Shown: piece by piece, positions 51,068 through 59,325 of the stretch | Layout: the number at the start of each line of letters is the position of its first letter | How positions within the stretch are numbered: the stretch's first letter is position 1 | Assembly (NCBI GenBank): GCA_942491485.1 | Contig: CALOAX010000015.1 | Coordinates: forward strand, 1 to 64,000 | Length of the DNA stretch: 64,000 bases | Reading direction: 5' to 3' | DNA from: Desulfoluna sp942491485 | Lineage (GTDB): Bacteria > Desulfobacterota > Desulfobacteria > Desulfobacterales > Desulfolunaceae | Notes under the pieces: model-generated | Told to the model about the DNA's origin: nothing | The model's database searches: none | What the model saw: only the letters and a program-made list of their open reading frames with translations | Translations under genes and position numbers: made by a program

Positions 51068-51928
51068 ATGACCACCTTTGATATTGTCTGGAAAAACCAC
51101 CGACTCAATCTCGGTAACCGCACCTGCATCATGGGTATCTTAAACGTGACCCCGGACTCCTTTTCCGACGGCGGTAAATTTTTCAATTTTCAACACGCAA
51201 TCAACCGAGCCAAACAAATGGTGGAAGAGGGTGCCGATATTATTGACATCGGCGGGGAATCCTCTCGCCCGAATGCGGCCCCGGTTTCCGCTGCCGAAGA
51301 GATCCGGCGCGTGGTTCCCGTGGTGGAGGAGCTGGTCAAGCATATTGATGTCCCCATCAGCGTGGATACGGTCAAAGCCGAGGTGGCAAGGCGCGCCCTT
51401 GATGCCGGTGCCGCCATCATCAACGACATCACCGCCCTGACGGGGGACCCTGACATGGCAAAGGTGGTGGCTGACTACGATGTCCCCGTGGTTCTCATGC
51501 ACATGAAGGGAACCCCCGGCACCATGCAGAACAACCCCTCCTACGAAGACCCGGTGGGGGAGATCTCAGCCTATTTAACAGAGGCCATCGCCCGTGCAGA
51601 GGCAGCGGGTATCGCACGGGAGAAAATCATCGTGGATCCGGGCATCGGCTTCGGCAAAACCCTGGGACACAACTACACCATCCTCAAGCACCTCAAAAAC
51701 TTCGAGGCGCTTGGGGTCCCCATCCTCATGGGCACCTCCCGTAAATCCTTCATTCGAAAAACCCTTGAGGAGAACGGCCGGGAGGTCCCCATGGAGGAGA
51801 TCGAACTCGGCACCCAGGCCACTGTTTCAGCCTCCATTCTTGGCGGTGCCCACATTGTCCGTGTCCATGACGTGAAAGCCACCGCGACAACGGTCCGCAT
51901 CACGGACAACATCGCAACGGCACGATAA
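51068..51928 (+). CDS. folP: Dihydropteroate synthase
   Basis: 286 residues, TIM-barrel enzyme of folate synthesis joining p-aminobenzoate to the pterin pyrophosphate. Signatures: MGILNVTPDSFSDGGKF, IIDIGGESSRPNA, DVPVVLMHMKGTPGTMQ, DPGIGFGKT and MGTSRKSFI. Normal length. It follows ftsH by 86 bp and is followed by a strong terminator. Confidence 0.97.
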   Translation: MTTFDIVWKNHRLNLGNRTCIMGILNVTPDSFSDGGKFFNFQHAINRAKQMVEEGADIIDIGGESSRPNAAPVSAAEEIRRVVPVVEELVKHIDVPISVDTVKAEVARRALDAGAAIINDITALTGDPDMAKVVADYDVPVVLMHMKGTPGTMQNNPSYEDPVGEISAYLTEAIARAEAAGIAREKIIVDPGIGFGKTLGHNYTILKHLKNFEALGVPILMGTSRKSFIRKTLEENGREVPMEEIELGTQATVSASILGGAHIVRVHDVKATATTVRITDNIATAR

Positions 51929-51932
51929 CCAA

Positions 51933-51958
51933 GGGCGGGGCAACACCCCGCCCTTTTT
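51933..51958 (+). terminator. Rho-independent terminator of folP
   Basis: GGGCGGGG-caaca-CCCCGCCC followed by TTTTT, five bases after the folP stop. Confidence 0.92.
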
Positions 51959-52006
51959 GCTGGCCCCTTGCCAACCGGAACCCCACGCCCCTCAACCCTG
52001 GAGTCA

Positions 52007-52942
52007 ATGGTGACACCTGAGGAAAAAAAGGTAAAAAAACGCCTGCCCACACTTGTCCTGGGAGGCCTTGCTCTCCTTGCCCTTGCGGCCATGCTCTCCT
52101 TTGGGGTTCACAGGCTCCAGAGGGTTCAACGAACCCTCGTCACCCCCATTGAGGTCATTGGCGTACCGGATGGCTACGTCATCGAAGAGCAATCCCACAC
52201 CCGGGCTAAAATCCGAATCGAAGGGCAGCCCGAGGACCTCACCCGCGCCACCCTGTTCAGGCTTCAGGTCACCCTGCCAGACACACCGGATCCGGACGGG
52301 GTCTACCCCATCGTCCCAAGTATTTCTTCCACCACCACCCTTCAGATTCTGGAGATCATCCCGGCGGAGCTCCATATCCGCCTTGTGGAAACCGTGAAGC
52401 GGGAACTGCCGGTGCAGGTGCGCCTGGAAGGAGAGCCAGCCCAGGGATTCCGATTGGGCCGCGTGACAATCAAACCCTCCACGACGGTGGCATCCGGGCC
52501 GTTAGAAGCGATCCAAAATCTCAATTTCATACGAACGACCCCCATCACCCTGACCGGAGCCACCGCCTCCCTGAAACTTAAAATCCCTGCGGAGAAAAGC
52601 GGTGAGGCCCCCCTCACACTGACACCTGACCTGTTTACGGTTCTGGTTCAGGTGGAAGAGATTCCATCCACAATACTCCTCAAGGGGGTTCCCGTAACCA
52701 CCGGTCCGGAGGAGCCTCGCTCAGTATCCGTAACCCCTGATACGGTGAACATTGAGGTCACCGGCCCAGCGCGCCTCGTGGAGGCCCTCAAGGCGACCGG
52801 CGGAGTCACCGCTGTCATTGACACACAAAAACTTAAAGCCGGAGTTTTTGTCCGCCGCGCCGCAATCACCCTGCCCGAAGGGGTGAGCCTCATCGGAGCA
52901 GACCCCGAGCTTTTCACCGTCAATATCCCCCCCAACTCCTAA
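52007..52942 (+). CDS. YbbR-domain protein (CdaR-like)
   Basis: 311 residues. One N-terminal membrane helix (TLVLGGLALLALAAMLSFGV) and three to four extracytoplasmic YbbR-like beta repeats (for example TPIEVIGVPDGYVIEEQ, ELPVQVRLEGEPAQGF, STILLKGVPVTTGPEEP). In Firmicutes such proteins regulate the diadenylate cyclase CdaA. Here no cdaA or glmM gene sits beside it, though folP-cdaA-ybbR-glmM clusters are common in this group. ATG at 52007 is preceded by tggag. Confidence 0.85.
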   Translation: MVTPEEKKVKKRLPTLVLGGLALLALAAMLSFGVHRLQRVQRTLVTPIEVIGVPDGYVIEEQSHTRAKIRIEGQPEDLTRATLFRLQVTLPDTPDPDGVYPIVPSISSTTTLQILEIIPAELHIRLVETVKRELPVQVRLEGEPAQGFRLGRVTIKPSTTVASGPLEAIQNLNFIRTTPITLTGATASLKLKIPAEKSGEAPLTLTPDLFTVLVQVEEIPSTILLKGVPVTTGPEEPRSVSVTPDTVNIEVTGPARLVEALKATGGVTAVIDTQKLKAGVFVRRAAITLPEGVSLIGADPELFTVNIPPNS

Positions 52943-53115
52943 GCACCCCGTCCCTGTTCGCAGAACTGTTGCCGAGCCCCATGAAATGGGTTAGGATGTC
53001 TCGTTTATTAATCCCAGCAGACGGGACGCTTCGCTGTTGCGACCATGAGACGCACATGAAAAAGCAATGGTGTACACGCCCGAATAGGCCGTAGGGCCGC
53101 CAAGATGAGGAATTT

Positions 53116-53883
53116 ATGGTACTGGTTATCGATGTGGGAAACACCAACACGGTGATGGGGCTTTTTGAAGGCAAAACACTTGTTCACGACTGGCGGATAC
53201 GCTCCCAGAAGAACATGACAGAAGATGAGTTCAACCTCTTGGTCAACGGCCTCTTCAAAGAGCGGGAGATCGACCCCACAACCATCAAAAAAACCGTCAT
53301 CTCCAGCGTGGTTCCGCGCGTCAAAGGGATTCTCCAGACCTTCTGCACCAAATACCTCGGTCTCAGTCCCATCTGGGTGGATGCTGAAACCACCAAAAGC
53401 CTGATGCCGGTGCTCTACCGAAACCCGGCGGAAGTCGGAGCCGACCGCATCGTCAACGCCATCGCTGCCTATGCAAAATACGAGTGCGCAATCATCGCCA
53501 TTGACTTCGGTACGGCCACGACCTTTGACATCATCTCAGAGAAAGGGGAGTACATGGGCGGCGCCATCGCCCCAGGGGTCATGATCGCCTCCGAGGCCCT
53601 ATTCGCCAACGCCTCTAAACTTCCCCGTGTGGAGATCTGCTCCCCGCCGGAACGGGCCATTGGCCTCGATACGGCCGAGAGCATGAAGGCCGGCATTATT
53701 TTCGGGTACGCAGGCCTCGTGGACGGCATGGTGGGGCGCATCAAAAAAGAGATGGGCTGCGAGCCGAAAATCATCGCCACCGGGGGGCTTGCCACCCTTA
53801 TCAGCCACGTCTCCTCCACCATCGAGTCGGTGGAACCCGACCTGACCCTTGAAGGGCTTCAGATCATCAGCGAACGCCTCTAA
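53116..53883 (+). CDS. coaX: Type III pantothenate kinase
   Basis: 255 residues of the ASKHA fold: DVGNTNTVMGLFEG (phosphate loop), ISSVVPRVK, GADRIVNAIAAY, IDFGTATTFD and IATGGLATLI. It phosphorylates pantothenate, the first step of CoA synthesis, and needs a monovalent cation. The ATG follows gaggaat. No biotin-ligase gene (birA), a common partner, is adjacent. Confidence 0.96.
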   Translation: MVLVIDVGNTNTVMGLFEGKTLVHDWRIRSQKNMTEDEFNLLVNGLFKEREIDPTTIKKTVISSVVPRVKGILQTFCTKYLGLSPIWVDAETTKSLMPVLYRNPAEVGADRIVNAIAAYAKYECAIIAIDFGTATTFDIISEKGEYMGGAIAPGVMIASEALFANASKLPRVEICSPPERAIGLDTAESMKAGIIFGYAGLVDGMVGRIKKEMGCEPKIIATGGLATLISHVSSTIESVEPDLTLEGLQIISERL

Positions 53884-53950
53884 GGCAAGGTGAGCCACCT
53901 TGAAAGCTGGTTGCCTTTGCCCCTCGTACCTCGGGTCAAATCGTAACGGC
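53884..53950 (+). repeat. Family A repeat (truncated box)
   Basis: GGCAAGGTGAGCCACCTTGAAAG immediately after the coaX stop, then TTTGCCCCTCGTACCTCGGG. The CCTCC box is missing. Confidence 0.7.
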
Positions 53951-54109
53951 CTTTGTCTTACCTTGGCTGATTGTGGGGTTGACAGGCTGGCTTTTAACGA
54001 TTTTTCAGGCGGCGCGTCGGAATAGCCCTGGTCAACCTCACCCTTTGAGTTGGCATTGAAGGACCGGCGGTTCCCGCCCTTGCGCCGCACGTTGCAATCC
54101 TTCACCCTT

Positions 54110-54199
54110 GGCGCAAACGCGGACGAGTGACGGCTTGAGTTACGACACCCCAAGCGCATTCGCCACCAGGTCTCCAGGTGCTCCACCCGCCGGAGGCTC
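54110..54199 (-). repeat. Family A repeat (degenerate)
   Basis: GCGGACGAGTGACGG, CGCATTCGCC, CAGGTCTCCAGGTG, CCCGCCGGAGGC. The box faces the 3' end of the minus-strand pilus operon. Confidence 0.65.
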
Positions 54200-54225
54200 T
54201 TTTCAGTTACCTGGCCAGACAACAA

Positions 54226-54266
54226 AAGCCGCCCCGGAATCTTCCGGGGCGGCTTCTTTTTTTTTT
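54226..54266. terminator. Terminator of the minus-strand pilus operon (bidirectional)
   Basis: A 14-bp perfect stem AAGCCGCCCCGGAA with its complement, a two-base loop, and T-rich flanks on both strands (tttttttttt on plus, ttttg on minus). Confidence 0.88.
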
Positions 54267-54291
54267 ACAGAGAGACGTCTGGCCGGGCCCG

Positions 54292-54459
54292 TCAGGCCAT
54301 GCCCATCTCCTTCTCCAATTCAGCAATCTCTTTTTCGATAACCGGCTTCTCCTCAGGGGTGAAGGAGCCTTCGGCAAGGCGCTTCTTCAGCGCCAAAAGC
54401 ACCATCTCCTGGCGGTAGTCCCCGCAGGTATAGGGAGCTCCGGACTTACGCGTCGGCAT
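54292..54459 (-). CDS. 55-residue helical protein, unknown
   Basis: A short gene encoding MPTRKSGAPYTCGDYRQEMV and a charged helical remainder (LALKKRLAEGSF, EKEIAELEKEMGMA), likely a small coiled coil. The ribosome site agaggtgat overlaps the stop codon of the preceding gene, giving tight coupling. The operon terminator follows 25 bp after its stop. The position as last gene of a twitching-motility operon supports a real product. Function is unknown. Confidence 0.75.
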   Translation of the reverse strand: MPTRKSGAPYTCGDYRQEMVLLALKKRLAEGSFTPEEKPVIEKEIAELEKEMGMA

Positions 54460-54462
54460 ACA

Positions 54463-55131
54463 TCACCTCTTGAACTCATTGTAAATGCGGTAGAAAAGGG
54501 CATTTTCTCTCACTGTTTTTTCGAGAATGGTGTCAATCTTGTCGATGTCCCGATTGTTTACAATGATATTGACGCTCTTGTGAAAGGCCACCATCTCGTC
54601 ACGGGTGCGATGGGTGTCGGTCATCAAAAAGACCGTCATATGACGCCTCGTCACCATGGGCTGTCGGTTCAAGTAGATAAGCACCCCGTTCACATCGGGG
54701 TTTTTGGTGTCAAACATATCGTCCACCACCACCACATCGTAGCTGTGGTACCGCATGCTTTTCAAGGCATCCCGGGTATCGATTGCCTGGGTGACGCTGT
54801 ACTCCATCAAGTCCAGGGCAATACGCACCTTCTCACGCCGTTCGGGATCCACCATGCACACGATGGCGGTGAGCCCCTCCTCCTCGATAAAATCAAAGGG
54901 ACGCTCATCGTCGTCGTAGCTGTCGGTCTCTTTTTCATCAAAGCTGATGACGGGCTTGCGGTCATCGTCCTCTTCAAACCCCATGGCGGCCCCAATGGAG
55001 GCCCCCCCCCGTGGGCCCACGGACAGCTTGTTGCTGCACCGGGGACAGCTGAGGGTCAACGTCCGGTCTTCGGGCACCTTCTCATCGGGAAAGTTGAATT
55101 TGCCGCTGCACTTTTCACACGTGATGTTCAT
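54463..55131 (-). CDS. Zinc-ribbon protein with receiver-like domain
   Basis: 222 residues. The N-terminal ~40 residues are a zinc-ribbon (MNITCEKCSGKFNFPDEKVP, SCPRCSNKL) of the MJ0042-type. An acidic linker follows. Residues ~85-222 look like a response-regulator receiver fold (TAIVCMVDPERREKVRIALD, SYDVVVVDDMFD, TVFLMTDTHRTRDEM), with the acceptor Asp possibly present in VVVDDMFD. It lies 19 bp downstream of a PilT-type ATPase and probably regulates pilus retraction. The same zinc-ribbon type heads the HDOD protein at the window end. Confidence 0.82.
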   Translation of the reverse strand: MNITCEKCSGKFNFPDEKVPEDRTLTLSCPRCSNKLSVGPRGGASIGAAMGFEEDDDRKPVISFDEKETDSYDDDERPFDFIEEEGLTAIVCMVDPERREKVRIALDLMEYSVTQAIDTRDALKSMRYHSYDVVVVDDMFDTKNPDVNGVLIYLNRQPMVTRRHMTVFLMTDTHRTRDEMVAFHKSVNIIVNNRDIDKIDTILEKTVRENALFYRIYNEFKR

Positions 55132-55150
55132 GATCGCCTCCCGGAACGCC

Positions 55151-56320
55151 TCACTTCATTTTATCTTTGTACCCGTGATCGATCTCAAGGGAGTCGATGT
55201 CGGTGGTTTTTTCACCCCGGGCGCTCTTCACGGAATCGATGCCACGCCCCACCACAGCCTTGTGACTGGAGTAAACCATGGCGGTTTCCTGGGTGATGAG
55301 CCCCTGCTCGTAAAGCTGGACGATATAGTTGTCAAAGGTCGACATCCCGAAGTGCTTGCCCTGCTCCATGACGTCATCGTAGGTCTTGCCGTCGGACTCC
55401 CCATTGAGGATGAGATCCTTCACGCGGAGGCTGGTCCCAAGCATTTCAAAAGCCGCCACACGGCCCCCTCCCACCTTGGGAAGAAGGCGCTGGCAGATAA
55501 TCCAGCGCACCGAATCGGCAAGCCGGAGTCGCAACTGCTTCTCTTCATCGGTTTCGAACATTCCGAGTATACGGTTGATGGTGGCACCGGCATTGTTGGT
55601 ATGCAGGGTGGTGAGAACAAGGTGGCCTGTTTCTGCTGCCCTTAAGCCAATCTCCACCGTCTCCTTGTCTCGCATCTCCCCCACAAGAACCACCTTGGGG
55701 GCCTGGCGCAGTGCGGCTCGAAGGCCACTGGCAAAGCTCTCGAAATCACTGCCGAGCTCCCTCTGGTTGAAGGTGGCCATCTTGTGGGCGTGCTGGTATT
55801 CGATGGGGTCCTCAAGGGTAATCACATGAACAGGCCGCGTGGCGTTGATCTCCGACAGCACGGCGGCAAGGGACGTGGTCTTGCCCGTTCCTGTAGAGCC
55901 CGTCACAAAGACGATGCCGTTCAAGAGCTTGGGGATCTCATAAAACGCCTTGGGAAGGTTGAGCTCCTTGATGGAGGGAACCGTGGTCTCTAGGCGCCTC
56001 AAGACGATGGAGTAATTGCCGGACTGGGAAAAGATATTGACCCTGAAACGGGCCTTTCCCGGAAGGCTGTAGGACAAGTCGCATGAACCCGACCGAATGA
56101 GTATCTCTGTCAGCCGCCGGTCTTGGCCGATGAGGTTCATGGCGATCTGTTCCGTCTGAAAAGGCGAGAGCTCCTTGATGTCCGGATCCAGGTCAACCTT
56201 GAGCAATTTCCCGGAACTCTCCACCTGCAGGGGCCGCCCCACGGTGAGGTTCAGGTCTGATACGTTGTTGTGAGAATCGAGCATCCGTGAAAGGATGTAA
56301 TCCATCTCTTGTTTTCTCAT
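55151..56320 (-). CDS. PilT/PilU-like twitching-motility ATPase
   Basis: 389 residues. N-terminal PAS-like PilT domain (DLNLTVGRPLQVESSGKL), Walker A GSTGTGKTTS, Walker B VVLVGEMRDKE, His box LTTLHTNNAG. It is a paralogue of the next upstream ATPase, with a longer charged C-terminal tail. It probably works as the accessory retraction ATPase (PilU role). The start at MRKQEMDYIL is chosen because upstream residues lack homology; an aaaggggagg stretch lies just before. Confidence 0.9.
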   Translation of the reverse strand: MRKQEMDYILSRMLDSHNNVSDLNLTVGRPLQVESSGKLLKVDLDPDIKELSPFQTEQIAMNLIGQDRRLTEILIRSGSCDLSYSLPGKARFRVNIFSQSGNYSIVLRRLETTVPSIKELNLPKAFYEIPKLLNGIVFVTGSTGTGKTTSLAAVLSEINATRPVHVITLEDPIEYQHAHKMATFNQRELGSDFESFASGLRAALRQAPKVVLVGEMRDKETVEIGLRAAETGHLVLTTLHTNNAGATINRILGMFETDEEKQLRLRLADSVRWIICQRLLPKVGGGRVAAFEMLGTSLRVKDLILNGESDGKTYDDVMEQGKHFGMSTFDNYIVQLYEQGLITQETAMVYSSHKAVVGRGIDSVKSARGEKTTDIDSLEIDHGYKDKMK

Positions 56321-56455
56321 CTCCTCCCCTTTACCTCCAGGTGACCCCGACCATATTCGAGGCGCCACACTAACATGGCTTGATGAAGGTCCCCTTTGTT
56401 TCCGATCCTGCAAAAATGATGCACGTTAAAACCACTGTATCTCCACAGAAGCGAC

Positions 56456-57538
56456 TTACGCATCCGTGAAGTCATCAGGCGACCCTGAAAGGAGAGGCCG
56501 GAACTTCTGCTTGTCGTAGGACTTGCTGTAGGCCTCTTCGGGGCTGATCATGCCCTTGTTGTAGAGTTCCATGATGGAATCATCCAACAGTTGCATGCCA
56601 TACTTCTGCCCCACCTGAATGGCCGATGGGATCTGATGGGTCTTGCCCTCCCGAATCAGGTTCCGCACTGCCGGGGTGGCAATCATGATCTCAAGGGCCA
56701 CGCAGCGCCCCTTTCGATCGGTGCGCCTGAACAGGGTCTGGGCCACCACCGCACGGATGCTGTCGGACAGGGTTGAACGCACCTGGGCCTGCTGGTTGGC
56801 GGGAAACACCTCCACCAGGCGATCCACGGTCTTGGGAGCACTGGACGTGTGAAGGGTGGCAAGAACAAGGTGACCTGTTGAGGCCGCCTCGATGGCAAGA
56901 CTGATGGTCTCAAGGTCCCTTAATTCGCCCACGAGAATAATATCGGGATCTTCTCGAAGAGCCCCACGCAAAGCAGCGCTGAAGCTTTTGGTGTGGTTGC
57001 CCACCTCCCGATGGTTGATGAGGCACCCCTTGCTCTGGTGAACAAATTCGATGGGGTCTTCGATGGTTATGATGTGGTCCTGACGCATGCGGTTGGCCAC
57101 ATCGAGAATGGCCGCAAGCGTCGTGGACTTACCGCTGCCGGTGGGCCCCGTCACAAGCACCAGCCCCCTGGGGAGGGTGGCAAGGCGGGATATGACCGCT
57201 GGAAGCCCCAGCTGCTCGGCGCTCATGATCTGACTTGGGATCTCCCTGAAGACGGCTCCCACGCCGTTTCTCTGCATAAAAAAGTTGGCCCTGTAGCGGG
57301 CCAACCCGGGAATCTCGTAACCAAAGTCGACATCACCCGTCTCTTCAAACACCTTGATTTTACTTTCTGGGGCAATCTCATAGATCATCCCTTTCAAGGT
57401 GTTGTTGTCCAATACCTTGTATTTAACCCGCTCTATTTCGCCGTTGATTCGAAGGGCGGGGGGCTGGCCGGCCGCAAGGTGCAGGTCGGACGCACCCTGG
57501 TCATGCATCAGCTTGAAAAACGCATCGATCTTTGCCAT
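56456..57538 (-). CDS. pilT: Type IV pilus retraction ATPase PilT
   Basis: 360 residues of normal PilT length. ASDLHLAAGQPPALRINGE at the N-terminus, Walker A GPTGSGKST, Asp box ITIEDPIEFVH, Walker B IILVGELRDLET, His box LATLHTSSAPKT, and the C-terminal AIRNLIRE-type helix (AVRNLIREGKTHQ) needed for retraction. The ATG is preceded by aggag. It powers pilus disassembly in twitching. It is followed by a second PilT-type ATPase. Confidence 0.95.
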   Translation of the reverse strand: MAKIDAFFKLMHDQGASDLHLAAGQPPALRINGEIERVKYKVLDNNTLKGMIYEIAPESKIKVFEETGDVDFGYEIPGLARYRANFFMQRNGVGAVFREIPSQIMSAEQLGLPAVISRLATLPRGLVLVTGPTGSGKSTTLAAILDVANRMRQDHIITIEDPIEFVHQSKGCLINHREVGNHTKSFSAALRGALREDPDIILVGELRDLETISLAIEAASTGHLVLATLHTSSAPKTVDRLVEVFPANQQAQVRSTLSDSIRAVVAQTLFRRTDRKGRCVALEIMIATPAVRNLIREGKTHQIPSAIQVGQKYGMQLLDDSIMELYNKGMISPEEAYSKSYDKQKFRPLLSGSPDDFTDA

Positions 57539-57626
57539 GGCTAATCACTCCTGATCGTTTCAGATCCGCGTCATACCGTAAAGGGGGTCCGGCGTTTGAA
57601 AACGGCCCTGAAGGGACATTGATTCA

Positions 57627-57920
57627 CTACATCATGCGTGCCAGGTGATAAAGGGAATCCACCACAAAGATTCTTAAAAAATAAATCGCTGCAATCACCA
57701 TCAGGGGGGAGAGATCTAACCCGCCCATGTAAGGAATCTTTGAGCGAACGCGGTAAAGCACCGGCTCCGTGGCGTTGTGAATAAAGCGCACAATGGGGTT
57801 ATAAGGGTCTGGGCTGACCCAGGACAGGATGGCACGGGCTATCACGACAAACATGTAAAGGGTCAGGGCCATGTCAAGAACCACGGCCACCGCTTTGATA
57901 AAGTTGGCTATAATAAACAT
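57627..57920 (-). CDS. YggT family membrane protein
   Basis: 97 residues with two helices (AVVLDMALTLYMFVVIARAIL; LSPLMVIAAIYFLRIFVV) and the family signature SWVSPDPYNPIVRFIHNATEPVL. YggT proteins are involved in envelope maintenance and cell division in other groups. It heads the minus-strand pilus operon and is divergent from proC, a neighbour of yggT in many bacteria. Confidence 0.93.
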   Translation of the reverse strand: MFIIANFIKAVAVVLDMALTLYMFVVIARAILSWVSPDPYNPIVRFIHNATEPVLYRVRSKIPYMGGLDLSPLMVIAAIYFLRIFVVDSLYHLARMM

Positions 57921-58157
57921 ACGCTGTTAAAAAAACCTTTCGAAAGAGCCTCAGACAGAGGGTAACACCCCACAAGGGACCGATTCAGCAAGAATAGATA
58001 TCTTGATAAAAATATGTTATATATCGGCGATAAGTCAAGGTATTTTGTCCGAAAACGCGGCGTACCATAACATCCTCGCGATCTGTGAAGCGCCGGTTTT
58101 TTCTTGGGATTTTCTCCCATTCCCCCTTCAGACAGACCCCTCTCAAGGAGCAGTTCC

Positions 58158-59015
58158 ATGAGTGCATCAGATGTACGCATCGGTTTTATCGGTGCAGGAA
58201 ACATGGCCGAAGCCATGGCGGGAGCCCTGATCTCCTCCGGTAAGATGCAGAGCAGACAGCTCACCCTCTGTGATATCCGGGAAGACAGACTCTCCTATCT
58301 CGAAACCCAGTACAACGTCCACACCTCCACATCAGCCGCGGACACCTTTGAAACGGCGTCCACGGTGGTCCTGGCCGTCAAGCCCCAGGGCATGAGAGCT
58401 CTCCTGGAAGAGCTTCGGGATAAGGGCCTGCACCGCACGGGTCATCACAAACAGATCATCACCATTGCCGCCGGGCTGCCCCTCTCTTTTTATGAAGAGG
58501 TTCTTTATGAAGGGCTCGATGAGACAAGCGCTGCGCGACTTCCCATCATGCGCGTCATGCCCAACACCCCGGCCCTGGTCCTTGCCGGTATGTCCGGCCT
58601 TTGTGGCAACGCCCACACAGCCCCTTCCGACATGGACCTCGCCGAAACCCTCCTCTCCTCCATGGGGGATGTCCTGCGTGTCACCGAAGAACAGATGGAC
58701 GGCGTCACCGCCATCTCCGGGTCCGGACCCGCCTACTTTTTCTACTTCGTTGAAGCCATGGTCAAAACAGCTGAGAAAATGGGATTTCAAAGCGGCGAAG
58801 CCAATCGCCTCGCCCTGGCCACCCTCAACGGAGCCGCCAAACTGCTCCTGGACAGCGGCGAAGAGCCCGCAGATCTCCGCCGCAAGGTGACGTCCCCGGG
58901 AGGCACCACCGAAGCGGCCATCAACGAGATGAAAGCCCAGAACGTGGCCGAGGGCATCCAGGAAGGCATGCTCGCCGCGGCACGCAGGTCGCGGGAGTTG
59001 AGCGATTTGGTGTAA
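58158..59015 (+). CDS. proC: Pyrroline-5-carboxylate reductase
   Basis: 285 residues. NAD(P) motif GFIGAGNMAEAMAGAL, substrate-site features RVMPNTPAL and GSGPAYFFYFVEAM, and VTSPGGTTEAAI near the C-terminus. It catalyses the last step of proline synthesis. ATG at 58158 follows aaggag by seven bases. Confidence 0.97.
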   Translation: MSASDVRIGFIGAGNMAEAMAGALISSGKMQSRQLTLCDIREDRLSYLETQYNVHTSTSAADTFETASTVVLAVKPQGMRALLEELRDKGLHRTGHHKQIITIAAGLPLSFYEEVLYEGLDETSAARLPIMRVMPNTPALVLAGMSGLCGNAHTAPSDMDLAETLLSSMGDVLRVTEEQMDGVTAISGSGPAYFFYFVEAMVKTAEKMGFQSGEANRLALATLNGAAKLLLDSGEEPADLRRKVTSPGGTTEAAINEMKAQNVAEGIQEGMLAAARRSRELSDLV

Positions 59016-59109
59016 TAAAGGCTTAAGGCCTGAAAACATATCCAGCTCGATATGTCCAATGAATCGACTCAACATTTTCAATCACCCGTCCCAAATTTGA
59101 ATCCCCGTT

Positions 59110-59215
59110 TGACCAGGCGAAGCCTGAAGCGAATGTGATCGTCCCGAGGAACGAGGGGCGAGAGCATTCGCGATCCCGGGGTCCAGGGGGTGGCGAAGCC
59201 ACTGTAGGGAAAAGT
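59110..59215 (-). repeat. Family A repeat (terminal box lost)
   Basis: GCGAAGCCTGAAGCGAATG, GAGGAACGAGGGGCGAGAGC, ATTCGC, then GGTCCAGGGGGTGGCGAAGCCAC. The CCGGAGG box is missing. Confidence 0.65.
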
Positions 59216-59325
59216 CCCCTGGCTCTGTTGCCAAAACGTTCTGCAGTCTATATGATCCCCGGACCGAATCAAACGTGTTTGCATGCATTTGTTAGTGTTT
59301 TACCAGGGACTCCGGGAGATTGACC

